Below are positions 7,209 to 15,659 of a stretch of 27,295 nucleotides of DNA, piece after piece. Origin of the DNA: DAOVRL01 sp023128595. GTDB taxonomy: Bacteria > Planctomycetota > Phycisphaerae > Sedimentisphaerales > Anaerobacaceae. Made by a program: the position numbers and the translations under genes. Every line of letters begins with the position of its first letter. The stretch's first letter is position 1. The stretch covers positions 1 to 27,295 of the forward strand of contig DAOVRL010000043.1 in the NCBI GenBank assembly GCA_030628155.1, given 5' to 3'. A model generated the notes under the pieces. The model searched no databases. It worked only from the letters and a program-made list of their open reading frames with translations, and had not been told where the DNA came from.

Positions 7209-10200
7209 ATGAGTAATGGTATGTTTGTTTTTGCTGTTATGCTCTTCTCCGGTGTGGCGTTGAGCAGGGCGGGTGTTCCTGTTGAGGCGGGGCGGGACGA
7301 ATTTGTGGTCGTCAAGAAGGTGCCTGCGGTGGATTGCCGGGTCGTCAGGGGGTTTCTTGGGGTCCCTGTTGACGGGTCGGTCTATAGTCGGGACTATCGG
7401 GGTACGGTTCGCGAGTATCCGAGGACGGCCAGTGACGGCGTGGTTTATAGCTATAATAAGAACGATGGGCTGCATATCACCCTGAGCGATGGCGACGGCT
7501 TCGATGTTATTGTGCTGCGCGGCGGTGCGAAGGCCCGCGTGTACTCGGATAACGTGTCCCTGACCGAGCCGCGCGGCGTGAAACCTTTGTGGAAGTTCTC
7601 CGGCTCGGACATCTGCCAGAGCGCTCGTTTTAGTAAGCGCGTCAGGGCAAAGAAGGTAAGCTTCTTCGGTGTGGAAAAGGACGCCGAGAAGGAACGCACC
7701 ATCTCCGACGTTAGCTTCTACCGCATTGAAAAAGGGACGCCGGCCATAGGGAAAATGGAATTATTAGCACCAGCCGGCGAAGTCGAACTCAAGAAGCCTC
7801 GATCTAAGTTTGCACCTCATAGCGTTTACTTAGCGATGGACGAAAGGTATCCGAAGCAGAAGCACCGGGTTCTGCAGCTTGTTGAGGGTAGGGGTTCGGG
7901 TTCGGGTTTGAAGTGTCAGAAGGACGAGGCGGTGCATTTTGTTACCCGGCCTTTCGATAAGGAAAAGGGGCTGGACTGCGTCGTTATGGAGGCGGAGATC
8001 TCCGGGCCTGACGGTCGGTTCTCGTTTACGGGGGTGGTTCAGGACCCGCTGGACCCGCGGCTTGATTTGAGCTGGGTGGATTTCAACGTCTCGGGGCCGG
8101 GCAGGATTCGCATTGTCTTCGATATCCCGGACCAGGTTATCCTCAAGGGCTGCCGATTGTGGCTGACTTTGCGGTTCGATACGGACGTAACGCTTTCGGG
8201 GCCGAAGTTCTGGTTGAATATCGTTCCGAAGAAAGAGGCGCTGCCTGAGGCTCTCGCTCGGCGCAAGATGCTTATGAAGACTTTCTTCAGTCTGCTTTCC
8301 GAGCCGCGCCCGTGGGGCAGCTTCGGCAAGCGTTCGAGAGACGAATTCTTTGCCTCCAGTACATACGCCGGACAGTGCCCGGAGCTTTTTATGACGATTG
8401 ACCAGTGCCATGCGCTGGCGCCGGGCGACGATACCGTCCGGCAATACCGCGAATGGGTCTATCTTCGGAATCTCGATAAGCTCTCGGAGCTCTCGCCTCC
8501 GCCCAGGCCGCCCAAGGGCGTACCCGCCTGGGCGTGGTATCCGCGTATGGCTTGGCTGGAGGTCCGCCGGATAGCGGATTGGTGGCTCACCGAGCGACTG
8601 GTCCCAACGGGGGAATTCGGCGGCAGGGTCGGAGACGATTCCGATTTCTATCAGCAGTTTGCGGACTTGCCGTTCTTCGAGACCGGCGGCGTCGCTGCGC
8701 GGATGGTCGATAGCGCCGCGCGAATGGCCGAATTAGCTGACAAAAAGAACCTCCGAGAGGGCATCAATATAAACGCGACCGACGCACTGCACGCTTATGA
8801 GGAAGGCATAAATCACCTGGCCCTTATGGCGCGGTGGTTCTACGGCGACCCGATTTACCTCGAGCGCTGCATGGATTCGGCCCGCAATATGGAGAAGCTG
8901 ACGATTGTCACGGAGGACGGACGCCGCCATTTCCGTGACAGCGAGCGAATGGGTCTGGCGGACCTCACCCGTCCGCGCCGGCCGAGGGTCGATGGCCATG
9001 CGGACCCGCTGATGTGGCACACTGCTTTACAGCTCGCCGATTACAATCGCAACCCGCGGGCGCTCAAGATACTCCGCGAGTGGGCCGATACGTGGCTAAA
9101 TTTTATGAAGCCCGGCCAGTGGGCGACCGCCGTCGAGGTCCTCACGGGAAAGGTCGTTAGTTCCCAAAAAGACCGCCCCCTCTACGGCGGATACCGAACG
9201 CAGGCGACCACTTTCACCTGGCTCTACGCGCTGACCGGTGATAAGCGCTATATCGGGCCGTTCCTGCACTACTACAGGCAGGGCAAGGCCAACTATCCTG
9301 CGGATGGCTATCTGGCCGATGTGTATGCGTTAGGGGGGCTCGACGAGCTGGACCGCAAGACGCTTGATCGATTAGCCGACTATAATCCGGCCCTTGCCCT
9401 TTATGTGAAGGCGGATTTTGATGCCCTGGCGACCGCTGCGATCGGCAGGGCGAGGAGTTCGAGCCAGCATATTGGGACGCTGTATGATGCGCGTCGCTGG
9501 CCGGATATGTACACTACGACGCATCAGTTCACCGACCGCATCTTTCCGAATCTGCTCGGCCACGCTTCGGTTGCTTATTTGGGCGGATTTTGCCGGCGCA
9601 ACAAGTTTAACCCTACGCTTGCGGTAAGCTGGGAGGGATTCGGCACTGACTATGCCGCCATTGTTCATTTGAATCGGCAGGACTGCTTGAGGGCCGTGGT
9701 TTACAGTTTTGCCGATAAGCCTATGCTGGGCGAGCTGCGAGTCTGGGCATTGCAGCACGGCGTGTATCGCGTGACCATCGCGCGAGAGGCCGGCAGTGAT
9801 GGCTTTAGAGACATTGTTAATCCTGACGGGCCTCCAATACGCGAGCTGGCCAAGGGTGACGCGATCAAGTTAATCCTTGGGCCGAAAGCTCTTACCGTTA
9901 TTGAGATAGAACAGATCAAGAAGCTTGCGCCGATATTCGGTCGGGCCGACCTTGCGATAGCAGCTCGCGAGGTCAGAATTGAGGCAAATACGTTGACCGC
10001 GACGGCCCACAATCTCGGCTCTGCGGAGGTTCCCGATGTCGTGGCCGCCGTCGTTGATGCAGACGGTCGTACTATCGTCCGCAAATCGCTCGGTAAGCTC
10101 GCTGGGCCTCTGGACCTTGTCCCGAAACGGCTTGGGTTCACTCTTGAACTGCCCCGCAAGGCAAGCAAAGGCTGGACGCTTATGCTCGACCCGCAGCGCC

Positions 10201-10286
10201 GGGTAGCGGAAATCTATGAAGGCAACAATACCGTCGTGCTGGACACGCTGGGCGCCGTTGATTACTCTGGGGCAGCGAATCGATAA
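7209..10286 (+). CDS. Large secreted helical-barrel protein, CARDB-like C-terminus
   Basis: About 1025 residues. The start at 7209 is supported by GAGAGG upstream and directly begins a signal peptide (to about residue 22); an in-frame start at 7125 would bury it. Residues 30-400 look beta-rich. Residues about 430-820 are helical, with repeating Trp/Tyr-rich helices typical of an (alpha/alpha)6 toroid as in many polysaccharide lyases and glycosidases: GVPAWAWYPRM, then PTGEFGGRVGDDSDF near 465-480, HAYEEGINHLALMARW, and GYRTQATTFTWLYALTGD. About 825-900 is a beta module and about 905-1015 looks like a CARDB domain (RADLAIAAREVRI, then YEGNNTVVLDTLG). The core and beta module match the protein at 23591-25678. 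No named glycosidase or lyase family was recognised. It is followed after 16 bp by a K+ channel gene. Confidence 0.72.
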   Translation: MSNGMFVFAVMLFSGVALSRAGVPVEAGRDEFVVVKKVPAVDCRVVRGFLGVPVDGSVYSRDYRGTVREYPRTASDGVVYSYNKNDGLHITLSDGDGFDVIVLRGGAKARVYSDNVSLTEPRGVKPLWKFSGSDICQSARFSKRVRAKKVSFFGVEKDAEKERTISDVSFYRIEKGTPAIGKMELLAPAGEVELKKPRSKFAPHSVYLAMDERYPKQKHRVLQLVEGRGSGSGLKCQKDEAVHFVTRPFDKEKGLDCVVMEAEISGPDGRFSFTGVVQDPLDPRLDLSWVDFNVSGPGRIRIVFDIPDQVILKGCRLWLTLRFDTDVTLSGPKFWLNIVPKKEALPEALARRKMLMKTFFSLLSEPRPWGSFGKRSRDEFFASSTYAGQCPELFMTIDQCHALAPGDDTVRQYREWVYLRNLDKLSELSPPPRPPKGVPAWAWYPRMAWLEVRRIADWWLTERLVPTGEFGGRVGDDSDFYQQFADLPFFETGGVAARMVDSAARMAELADKKNLREGININATDALHAYEEGINHLALMARWFYGDPIYLERCMDSARNMEKLTIVTEDGRRHFRDSERMGLADLTRPRRPRVDGHADPLMWHTALQLADYNRNPRALKILREWADTWLNFMKPGQWATAVEVLTGKVVSSQKDRPLYGGYRTQATTFTWLYALTGDKRYIGPFLHYYRQGKANYPADGYLADVYALGGLDELDRKTLDRLADYNPALALYVKADFDALATAAIGRARSSSQHIGTLYDARRWPDMYTTTHQFTDRIFPNLLGHASVAYLGGFCRRNKFNPTLAVSWEGFGTDYAAIVHLNRQDCLRAVVYSFADKPMLGELRVWALQHGVYRVTIAREAGSDGFRDIVNPDGPPIRELAKGDAIKLILGPKALTVIEIEQIKKLAPIFGRADLAIAAREVRIEANTLTATAHNLGSAEVPDVVAAVVDADGRTIVRKSLGKLAGPLDLVPKRLGFTLELPRKASKGWTLMLDPQRRVAEIYEGNNTVVLDTLGAVDYSGAANR

Positions 10287-10302
10287 GTAAAAGGATTGAA
10301 TT

Positions 10303-11130
10303 ATGAATAGCGTTGTCAACGGTAAATCCGATCGTCGATGGCGAGATGTGCTCTTCGAGGTGATTTTTGAGGCGGATACCCCGGCGGGCAAATGGTTCGA
10401 TATAGTCTTGATAATATGTATCATGCTGAGCGTCACGGTGGTTATGCTCGACAGCGTGGGCTCGGTCAGTGCGGAATATGGCGAATCGTTGAAGGCTGCC
10501 GAGTGGTTCTTCACGATTGTCTTTACAATCGAGTACATCCTGCGTTTGCTCTGCATCGGGACACCCATTCGCTATGCCGTTAGCTTCTTCGGTATTGTTG
10601 ATTTGCTGGCGGTACTGCCTACTTATGTGGGTCTGTTGATTCCAGCCGGACAGCCCCTGTCCGTAATCAAGGTCCTTCGGGTGCTGCGAATCTTTAGGGT
10701 CCTCAAGATGGGCCACCATACAAGGCAAGCCGGCTTATTGAAGCAGGCCCTGTACGCCAGCCGTCGAAAGATCCTCGTGTTTCTTTTCGTGGTGTTGACC
10801 TTGGTCGTAATCATTGGCTCGTTGATGTACGTTATTGAAGGGGGGGAAAACGGCTTTACGAGCATACCGCGCAGCGTGTACTGGGCGGTAGTAACTTTAA
10901 CAACCGTCGGCTATGGCGACATATCACCGGAGACTCCTCTCGGGCAGTTTCTGGCGGCGCTGGTGATGATTTTAGGCTATTCGATAATAGCGGTCCCTAC
11001 GGGGATAATGACGGTGGAGTTTTCACGGGCGCATACGGAAAAGCCGAGCTCGCAGGCCTGCCCCAACTGCAGCGCCGAAGGCCACGACAGGGACGCGGTG
11101 TACTGCAAATTCTGCGGCTCGAAGCTTTGA
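10303..11130 (+). CDS. Voltage-gated potassium channel with C-terminal zinc ribbon
   Basis: A 275-residue six-TM channel. S1 is about 31-52, S2 66-86, S3 91-113, S4 119-136 with regularly spaced arginines (VLRVLRIFRVLK), S5 156-180. The pore loop carries the K+ selectivity filter TVGYGD (201-206), and S6 is 212-240. The length and filter fit bacterial Kv/KvAP-type channels, which assemble as inner-membrane tetramers. The tail holds four cysteines in a zinc-ribbon pattern, CPNC (253-256) and CKFC (268-271). AAAGGA seven bases before the ATG is a good ribosome site. The gene starts 16 bp after the barrel-protein gene, so it is likely co-transcribed with it. Confidence 0.93.
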   Translation: MNSVVNGKSDRRWRDVLFEVIFEADTPAGKWFDIVLIICIMLSVTVVMLDSVGSVSAEYGESLKAAEWFFTIVFTIEYILRLLCIGTPIRYAVSFFGIVDLLAVLPTYVGLLIPAGQPLSVIKVLRVLRIFRVLKMGHHTRQAGLLKQALYASRRKILVFLFVVLTLVVIIGSLMYVIEGGENGFTSIPRSVYWAVVTLTTVGYGDISPETPLGQFLAALVMILGYSIIAVPTGIMTVEFSRAHTEKPSSQACPNCSAEGHDRDAVYCKFCGSKL

Positions 11131-11168
11131 CGAGCGGTGGTTCGCAACAGGCCAAGCGATAGGTGTGA

Positions 11169-11215
11169 TTGCGAGCGAAGCGAAGCAATCTCCGGCATCT
11201 GATACGATGAGATTG
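11169..11215. repeat. REP-like palindromic fragment
   Basis: TTGCGAGCGAAGCGAAGCAA followed by TCTC, then after a short loop GAGATTG at 11209-11215. The first part is identical to the core of the element at 17175-17515 (17240-17263). Together CAATCTC and GAGATTG can form a small hairpin. This half-element lies between the K+ channel and mtfA genes and creates a spurious in-frame N-terminal extension of the mtfA reading frame. Confidence 0.7.
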
Positions 11216-11229
11216 TTACCAAGCGATTC

Positions 11230-11235
11230 AGAGGA
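11230..11235 (+). promoter_or_regulatory. Ribosome binding site deciding the mtfA GTG start
   Basis: AGAGGA at 11230-11235 is seven bases before GTG at 11243. The upstream ATGs at 11165 and 11207 lie in REP-like sequence without a ribosome site, so GTG is preferred. Confidence 0.6.
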
Positions 11236-11242
11236 TAGAACA

Positions 11243-12064
11243 GTGATCATAATAAAGATTGCAGCAGCAGTAGTTGGATTGGTCGTCGTATATTTTATTG
11301 CAAAGCGTGCGTCGCGCGGGGCAAACCGCAAACGCTTGTTGGCAGCACCATTTCCCGAAGAGTGGGAGCAAATTGTCGAAAAAAACGTGCCCCTGTACAA
11401 ACACCTGCCGGATTCGTTGAAGCAGGAGCTTGGCGGGCTTGTCAACGTGTTTATCGCCGAGAAGAGGTTCGAAGGCTGCGGCGGCCTGGAGATGACCGAT
11501 GAGATAAAGGTTACGATTGCCGCCCAGGCGAGCATGCTGCTTTTGAGCCGAAAGACCAGGTACTTTTCCAAGCTTCGCACTATTCTCGTATATCCCCATA
11601 CTTACGTCGCCAAGATGGTATCATCGGACGGCAGAATCACAATTGACGGGTATAGTGTTCGCCTTGGAGAGTCCTGGCAGAACGGGCCGGTTGTGCTTTC
11701 CTGGGACAGCGTCACGGGAGGGACGCGGAATATCGCCGACGCCCGTAATGTCGTGCTTCACGAGTTCGCCCATCAGTTGGACCAGGAGGACGGCGTTGCC
11801 GACGGGGCGCCTATTCTGGAGCGCCGCAGCCGCTATGCCGCCTGGGCCGGCGTCTTGAGCGAGGAATACGAGGCCCTGCAGAAGAAGAAAAAGAAGCGCA
11901 GAAGGTCTGTGATGAGCAAGTACGGCGCGACAAACCCGGCTGAGTTCTTCGCGGTGGCTACCGAGACCTTTTTCGAGAAGCCCAGACAAATGCAGAAGAG
12001 ACATCCGGACCTTTATGATGAGTTGAAAGACTACTACAAGCTCGACCCGGCAGAGTGGCTGTAA
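11243..12064 (+). CDS. mtfA: MtfA-like zinc peptidase (M90 family), membrane-anchored
   Basis: A 273-residue protein. In E. coli MtfA is a zinc peptidase that binds the repressor Mlc and so affects the glucose PTS; here only the peptidase family is supported. The zinc motif HEFAH is at 173-177, followed by QLDQEDG. The family C-terminal block YGATNPAEFFAVATETFFEK supplies the third ligand region (Glu), as in M90 peptidases. The N-terminus (residues 2-19, IIIKIAAAVVGLVVVYFI) is a membrane segment, unlike the soluble E. coli enzyme, so the catalytic domain is probably tethered at the inner membrane. A basic KKKKKRRR patch precedes the C-terminal block. The start is GTG (see the ribosome site entry). 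Confidence 0.87.
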   Translation: MIIIKIAAAVVGLVVVYFIAKRASRGANRKRLLAAPFPEEWEQIVEKNVPLYKHLPDSLKQELGGLVNVFIAEKRFEGCGGLEMTDEIKVTIAAQASMLLLSRKTRYFSKLRTILVYPHTYVAKMVSSDGRITIDGYSVRLGESWQNGPVVLSWDSVTGGTRNIADARNVVLHEFAHQLDQEDGVADGAPILERRSRYAAWAGVLSEEYEALQKKKKKRRRSVMSKYGATNPAEFFAVATETFFEKPRQMQKRHPDLYDELKDYYKLDPAEWL

Positions 12065-12070
12065 GAGAAT

Positions 12071-12098
12071 TTGCATTGCCGGGCAAATCTGGTATTCT
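12071..12098 (+). promoter_or_regulatory. Possible promoter and leader hairpin of the oxidoreductase gene
   Basis: TTGCAT (12071-12076), 16 bases, TATTCT (12093-12098), located just after the mtfA stop and about 70 bases before the ATG at 12170. The leader contains a perfect stem CTCAGT (12113-12118) / ACTGAG (12125-12130). A single weak-to-moderate match. Confidence 0.4.
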
Positions 12099-12169
12099 AT
12101 TGCAAATTCAAGCTCAGTTGTGTGACTGAGTGTGCCTGTATGAAAACACCGAGCAGCATGGAGTTGACA

Positions 12170-13666
12170 ATGAAACATATTACGCGCAGGGGTTTTATAA
12201 AGGGTTCTATGGCCGCCGGTATCTCGCTGGCGCTGCCGTATTCACGTGTCCGAGGGGCCAACAATGACATTCGCGTCGCCGTTGTTGGTTTTCGCGGCCA
12301 CGGGGGAAGCCACATCAGCTCGTTTAGAAGACTGCCGGGTGTGCGGGTGGTCGCATTGTGCGACGCCGATAGAAATGTGCTGGACAGCGGAGTGCGCGAC
12401 TTCAAGGCCCGAAATGAAAAGGGCGATGCCTACGTCGATATACGCAAGCTGCTCGAAGACAAGGGGATCGACGTGGTCTCGACCGCAACGCCCAATCACT
12501 GGCACTCGCTGGTGACCGTCTGGGCGTGTCAGGCGGGCAAGGATGTGTGTGTTGAGAAGCCGGTCTCGCACAATATCTTCGAGGGCCGCAAGATGGCCGA
12601 GGCGGCGAGGAAATACAATCGCATCGTCCAGGCCGGCACCGAGTCACGCTCCAACGACGCACTGCGAAAAGCGGTCCGCTACATTCAGCAGGGCAAGCTC
12701 GGCAAGATACTGGTCGGCTATGGTTTCTGCTATAAGCGGCGCAAGAGTATGGGCAAGGTGAACGGCCCGCAGGCGGTCCCCAAGTCAATCGACTATAACC
12801 TCTGGACAGGCCCGGCCCCGCTGACGCCTCTGATGCGAACGAATCTCCATTACGACTGGCACTGGGTCTGGCCGACCGGCTGCGGCGAGATCGGCAACAA
12901 CGGCCCGCATCAGCTCGACATATTGCGATGGATACTTGGCCGGGATGGGCTGCCTCGAGGCGTAATGAGCATCGGCGGACGGTTCGGATACGACGACGAC
13001 GGCGAGACACCGAATACGCAGATTGCAATCCTCAATTACGAGCCGGCCCCCATTATCTACGAGGTCCGCGGCCTGCCCCGAAAGCAGGGCGATTCGTCGA
13101 TGGATATATACCGGACGGTCACGAGAACCGGCGCGGTCGTTCGCAGCGGCGAGGTCGGCCCGGGTCCGAACACCGGCGTGGTTATCCAGTGTGAGGGTGG
13201 ATATTTCGAGCAAAGAAGCTCGGCGGTCTATGACAACAAGGGCAAGCTGATCAAGAAATTCGAGGGCGACGAGCCAATGCCGACCAATGTCATGCACGAT
13301 GCCAGCTTCATCAAGGCGGTGCGCAGCCGTAAACGCAGCGATCTGAACGCCGAGATTCTCGAAGGACACCTTTCGGGTGCTCTTTCTCACATGGCGAACA
13401 TTTCACACCGGCTCGGAAAGCAGTCCCGACCGGGGCAAATCAAAGAGGTGATCCGCGGCAGCGGCGAGCTGACCGAGGCCTTCGGGCGATTCGCCGAACA
13501 TCTGCGGGCCAACGGCGTCAGGCTCGATAAGACGCCGGCCGTCCTTGGCCCGTGGCTGACGATGGATTCGGGGAAAGAGAGATTCGTCGGCGACTTTGCA
13601 AGCCAGGCCAACCAACTGCTCAGCCGGAACTACCGCAAGCCGTTCGTCGTGCCCGAGCAGGTCTGA
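12170..13666 (+). CDS. Tat-exported Gfo/Idh/MocA-family oxidoreductase
   Basis: A 498-residue protein. The start at 12170 has GGAG six bases upstream and begins the Tat signal TRRGFIKGSMAAGISLALP; upstream in-frame ATGs only add leader. A Rossmann NAD(P)-binding fold starts at about residue 30 (IRVAVVGFRGHGGSH), with VVALCDAD as the second strand and the family motif VCVEKPVSHN. The C-terminal alpha/beta domain includes HYDWHWVWPTGCGEIGNNGP with the conserved GxxxxHxxD-like region HQLDILRW. Relatives oxidise or epimerise sugars or inositols, and export by Tat implies a folded, cofactor-loaded periplasmic enzyme. The specific substrate is unknown. It is paired with a Tat TIM-barrel gene 62 bp downstream, a common planctomycete arrangement. 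Confidence 0.92.
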   Translation: MKHITRRGFIKGSMAAGISLALPYSRVRGANNDIRVAVVGFRGHGGSHISSFRRLPGVRVVALCDADRNVLDSGVRDFKARNEKGDAYVDIRKLLEDKGIDVVSTATPNHWHSLVTVWACQAGKDVCVEKPVSHNIFEGRKMAEAARKYNRIVQAGTESRSNDALRKAVRYIQQGKLGKILVGYGFCYKRRKSMGKVNGPQAVPKSIDYNLWTGPAPLTPLMRTNLHYDWHWVWPTGCGEIGNNGPHQLDILRWILGRDGLPRGVMSIGGRFGYDDDGETPNTQIAILNYEPAPIIYEVRGLPRKQGDSSMDIYRTVTRTGAVVRSGEVGPGPNTGVVIQCEGGYFEQRSSAVYDNKGKLIKKFEGDEPMPTNVMHDASFIKAVRSRKRSDLNAEILEGHLSGALSHMANISHRLGKQSRPGQIKEVIRGSGELTEAFGRFAEHLRANGVRLDKTPAVLGPWLTMDSGKERFVGDFASQANQLLSRNYRKPFVVPEQV

Positions 13667-13728
13667 AAATGCCGCCGGGCGAGGTCGCGTTTGTTGAACG
13701 CCGAGACTTTTAGTAAAGGAGTAACCCG

Positions 13729-14652
13729 ATGTCTTCAGGTAATAGAACAATCTCCCGCCGTGACCTACTGTCACGCGGTGTGCAAACCACAGCCGGTATC
13801 TTCGCCGCTGCTGCGCTGTCTTCGTGCGGTTCTCTGGAGAGCGGTCGGACGGCCAAATCCGGCCCTAAGATACGTTTTGGTTTTACGACCTACCAGTGGG
13901 GCAAGGACTGGGACTTGCCCACGCTGATTGGCAATTGCCAAAAGGCCGGTGTTTTCGGCGCGGAATTGCGAACGAGCCAATCGTACGCGCACGGTGTCGA
14001 GCTGGAGCTCGATGCCCGGCAGCGCGGCGATGTTAAGAGACGTTTCGAGGACAGCCCTGTTGCGTTAGTGGGTATTGCCACCAGTGAGCGGTTCGATTCC
14101 CCCGACCCTGAGAAGCTAAAAGCGGCGATTGAGAACACCAAGGCCTACATCAAGCTCAGCAGCGATATAGGCAGCAGCGGCGTGAGAGTGTTCCCGAACA
14201 GCTTTCACAACAATGTGCCCCGCGAGAGGACCATCGAGCAGATCGGCAAGTCGCTGAACATAGTCGGCGCGGTTGCCGGCGACTACGGTCAGCAGGTCCG
14301 GCTGGAAGCGCACGGCGCCGCCGGCGAGCTGCCGATCCTCAAGGCGATTATGGACCACGTTACCGAGGCCAGTGTCCGCGTGAAGCTGAACTGCGACAAA
14401 AGAGACGTTAAGGGCGAGGGCTTCGAGCACAATTTCAACCTCGTTAAGGACCTCCTCGGCTACACCATCCACGCCCACGATTTCAAGGACCCCGGATACC
14501 CTTATCAGTTGATGATGGATTTGCTCGTAAAGATGGGCTGGGCCGGCTGGATACTATTGGAAAATAGCAGCAAAGTCCCCGACCGCGTGACAGCCTTGAT
14601 CGAGCAGAGGCGGATATTCGAGAACATGCTCCAAAAATCGCTCGGGGCCTGA
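13729..14652 (+). CDS. Tat-exported sugar phosphate isomerase/epimerase-like TIM barrel
   Basis: A 307-residue protein with an excellent ribosome site (AAAGGAGT before the ATG). The N-terminus has a Tat motif SRRDLLSRGVQTTAG ending in LSSC, so it may be a Tat-exported lipoprotein. From residue 45 it matches the xylose isomerase-like/AP endonuclease 2 TIM-barrel family: IRFGFTTYQWGKDWDLP, GVFGAELRT, a middle strand VRLEAHGAAGE (metal Glu and His), VKLNCD, YTIHAHDFKDPG, and a final strand WILLENSS. These carry the usual metal-binding acids and histidines. Relatives isomerise sugars or inositols. Pairing with the upstream oxidoreductase suggests successive or joint steps on a sugar outside the cytoplasm; this is inference. 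Confidence 0.88.
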   Translation: MSSGNRTISRRDLLSRGVQTTAGIFAAAALSSCGSLESGRTAKSGPKIRFGFTTYQWGKDWDLPTLIGNCQKAGVFGAELRTSQSYAHGVELELDARQRGDVKRRFEDSPVALVGIATSERFDSPDPEKLKAAIENTKAYIKLSSDIGSSGVRVFPNSFHNNVPRERTIEQIGKSLNIVGAVAGDYGQQVRLEAHGAAGELPILKAIMDHVTEASVRVKLNCDKRDVKGEGFEHNFNLVKDLLGYTIHAHDFKDPGYPYQLMMDLLVKMGWAGWILLENSSKVPDRVTALIEQRRIFENMLQKSLGA

Positions 14653-14681
14653 GTCCTGCATCGAAAACGGCTAACTGCCAA

Positions 14682-15632
14682 ATGCGGACGATGGTGAAAC
14701 AGAACCCGGTCTCTGCTATGATGATTTACTTGAAGCTGTTATTGACGACAGTATTCTGGGGCGGCGCCTTTATTGCCGGGAGATTCGTTTCCCAGAACGT
14801 CGGGCCTTTTTCAATTGCCTTTTTGAGATTTGCTATAGCTTCGGCATTTCTACTTTTGCTGACCTGGAAGATTGAAGGCAGGCTTGCCCCCTTGAAGATG
14901 TCACAGCTCTTGCCGGTTGTTCTGCTCGGATTGACGGGAGTTTTTGCATACAATGCCATGTTCTTCAAAGGACTCCAAACGATTGAAGCGAGCAGGGCGG
15001 CCCTGATTATCGCAACCTGCCCGATATTTATCACAATCGCATCGGCCATTTTCTTCAGAGAAAAAGTCAATCCGTCAAAAGTACTTGGCATAATTATTTC
15101 AGTCTGCGGCGCAATAATTGTCATATCCAGAGGCCATCCACTCAAAATGTTCGACAGAAATCTGGGTGTGGGGGAGTTCTACATATTTTGCTGTGTCTTG
15201 AACTGGGTCGCCTACTCTTTGATAGGTAAAACGGTGATGAAAGACCTTTCGCCGCTTGTGGCCGTGTCATATTCGGCTGTAATCGGCACCGTTGCTTTAT
15301 TTGTTCCGGCTTTGCTTGAAGGCTTGATGCGAAACATCGGGCACCACTCGGCGATGGACTGGGTAAGCATCCTTTATCTGGGGATTTTTGCAACTGTGAT
15401 AGGATTTGTCTGGTATTACGAGGGTGTAAAGCGCATCGGCCCCGTCAAATCAGGTCTGTTTATCAATTTTGTCCCGATATTTGCTATATCGCTTGCTTTT
15501 TTGATTTTGGGAGAGGAAATTACGTTGTCGCTGGCAATCGGTGCGGTACTGGTTTTCTCCGGCGTATATTTGACAAACAGAGCGCCCAGGGCAAGGGCAA
15601 TGCAATCTCGTAGCCTCCTTCGGCGGTTTTGA
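14682..15632 (+). CDS. EamA/DMT-family transporter
   Basis: About 316 residues from 14682, or 313 from 14691; starts at 14718 or 14721 are also possible because no strong ribosome site is present. Ten predicted membrane helices are arranged as two EamA repeats: the first from about residue 15 (LLLTTVFWGGAFIAGRFV, with the typical conserved W near the first helix), the second from about 165 (FYIFCCVLNWVAYSLIGKTV). The end of each repeat has the typical family signature (FFREKVNPSKVLGIIISVCG and LGEEITLSLAIGAVLVFSGV). Family members export or exchange metabolites such as amino acids, nucleosides or sugars; the substrate cannot be told. It is separated by 27 bp from a second EamA gene. Confidence 0.9.
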   Translation: MRTMVKQNPVSAMMIYLKLLLTTVFWGGAFIAGRFVSQNVGPFSIAFLRFAIASAFLLLLTWKIEGRLAPLKMSQLLPVVLLGLTGVFAYNAMFFKGLQTIEASRAALIIATCPIFITIASAIFFREKVNPSKVLGIIISVCGAIIVISRGHPLKMFDRNLGVGEFYIFCCVLNWVAYSLIGKTVMKDLSPLVAVSYSAVIGTVALFVPALLEGLMRNIGHHSAMDWVSILYLGIFATVIGFVWYYEGVKRIGPVKSGLFINFVPIFAISLAFLILGEEITLSLAIGAVLVFSGVYLTNRAPRARAMQSRSLLRRF

Positions 15633-15659
15633 ACATTATCTGAACATCGAACCGGCAGT

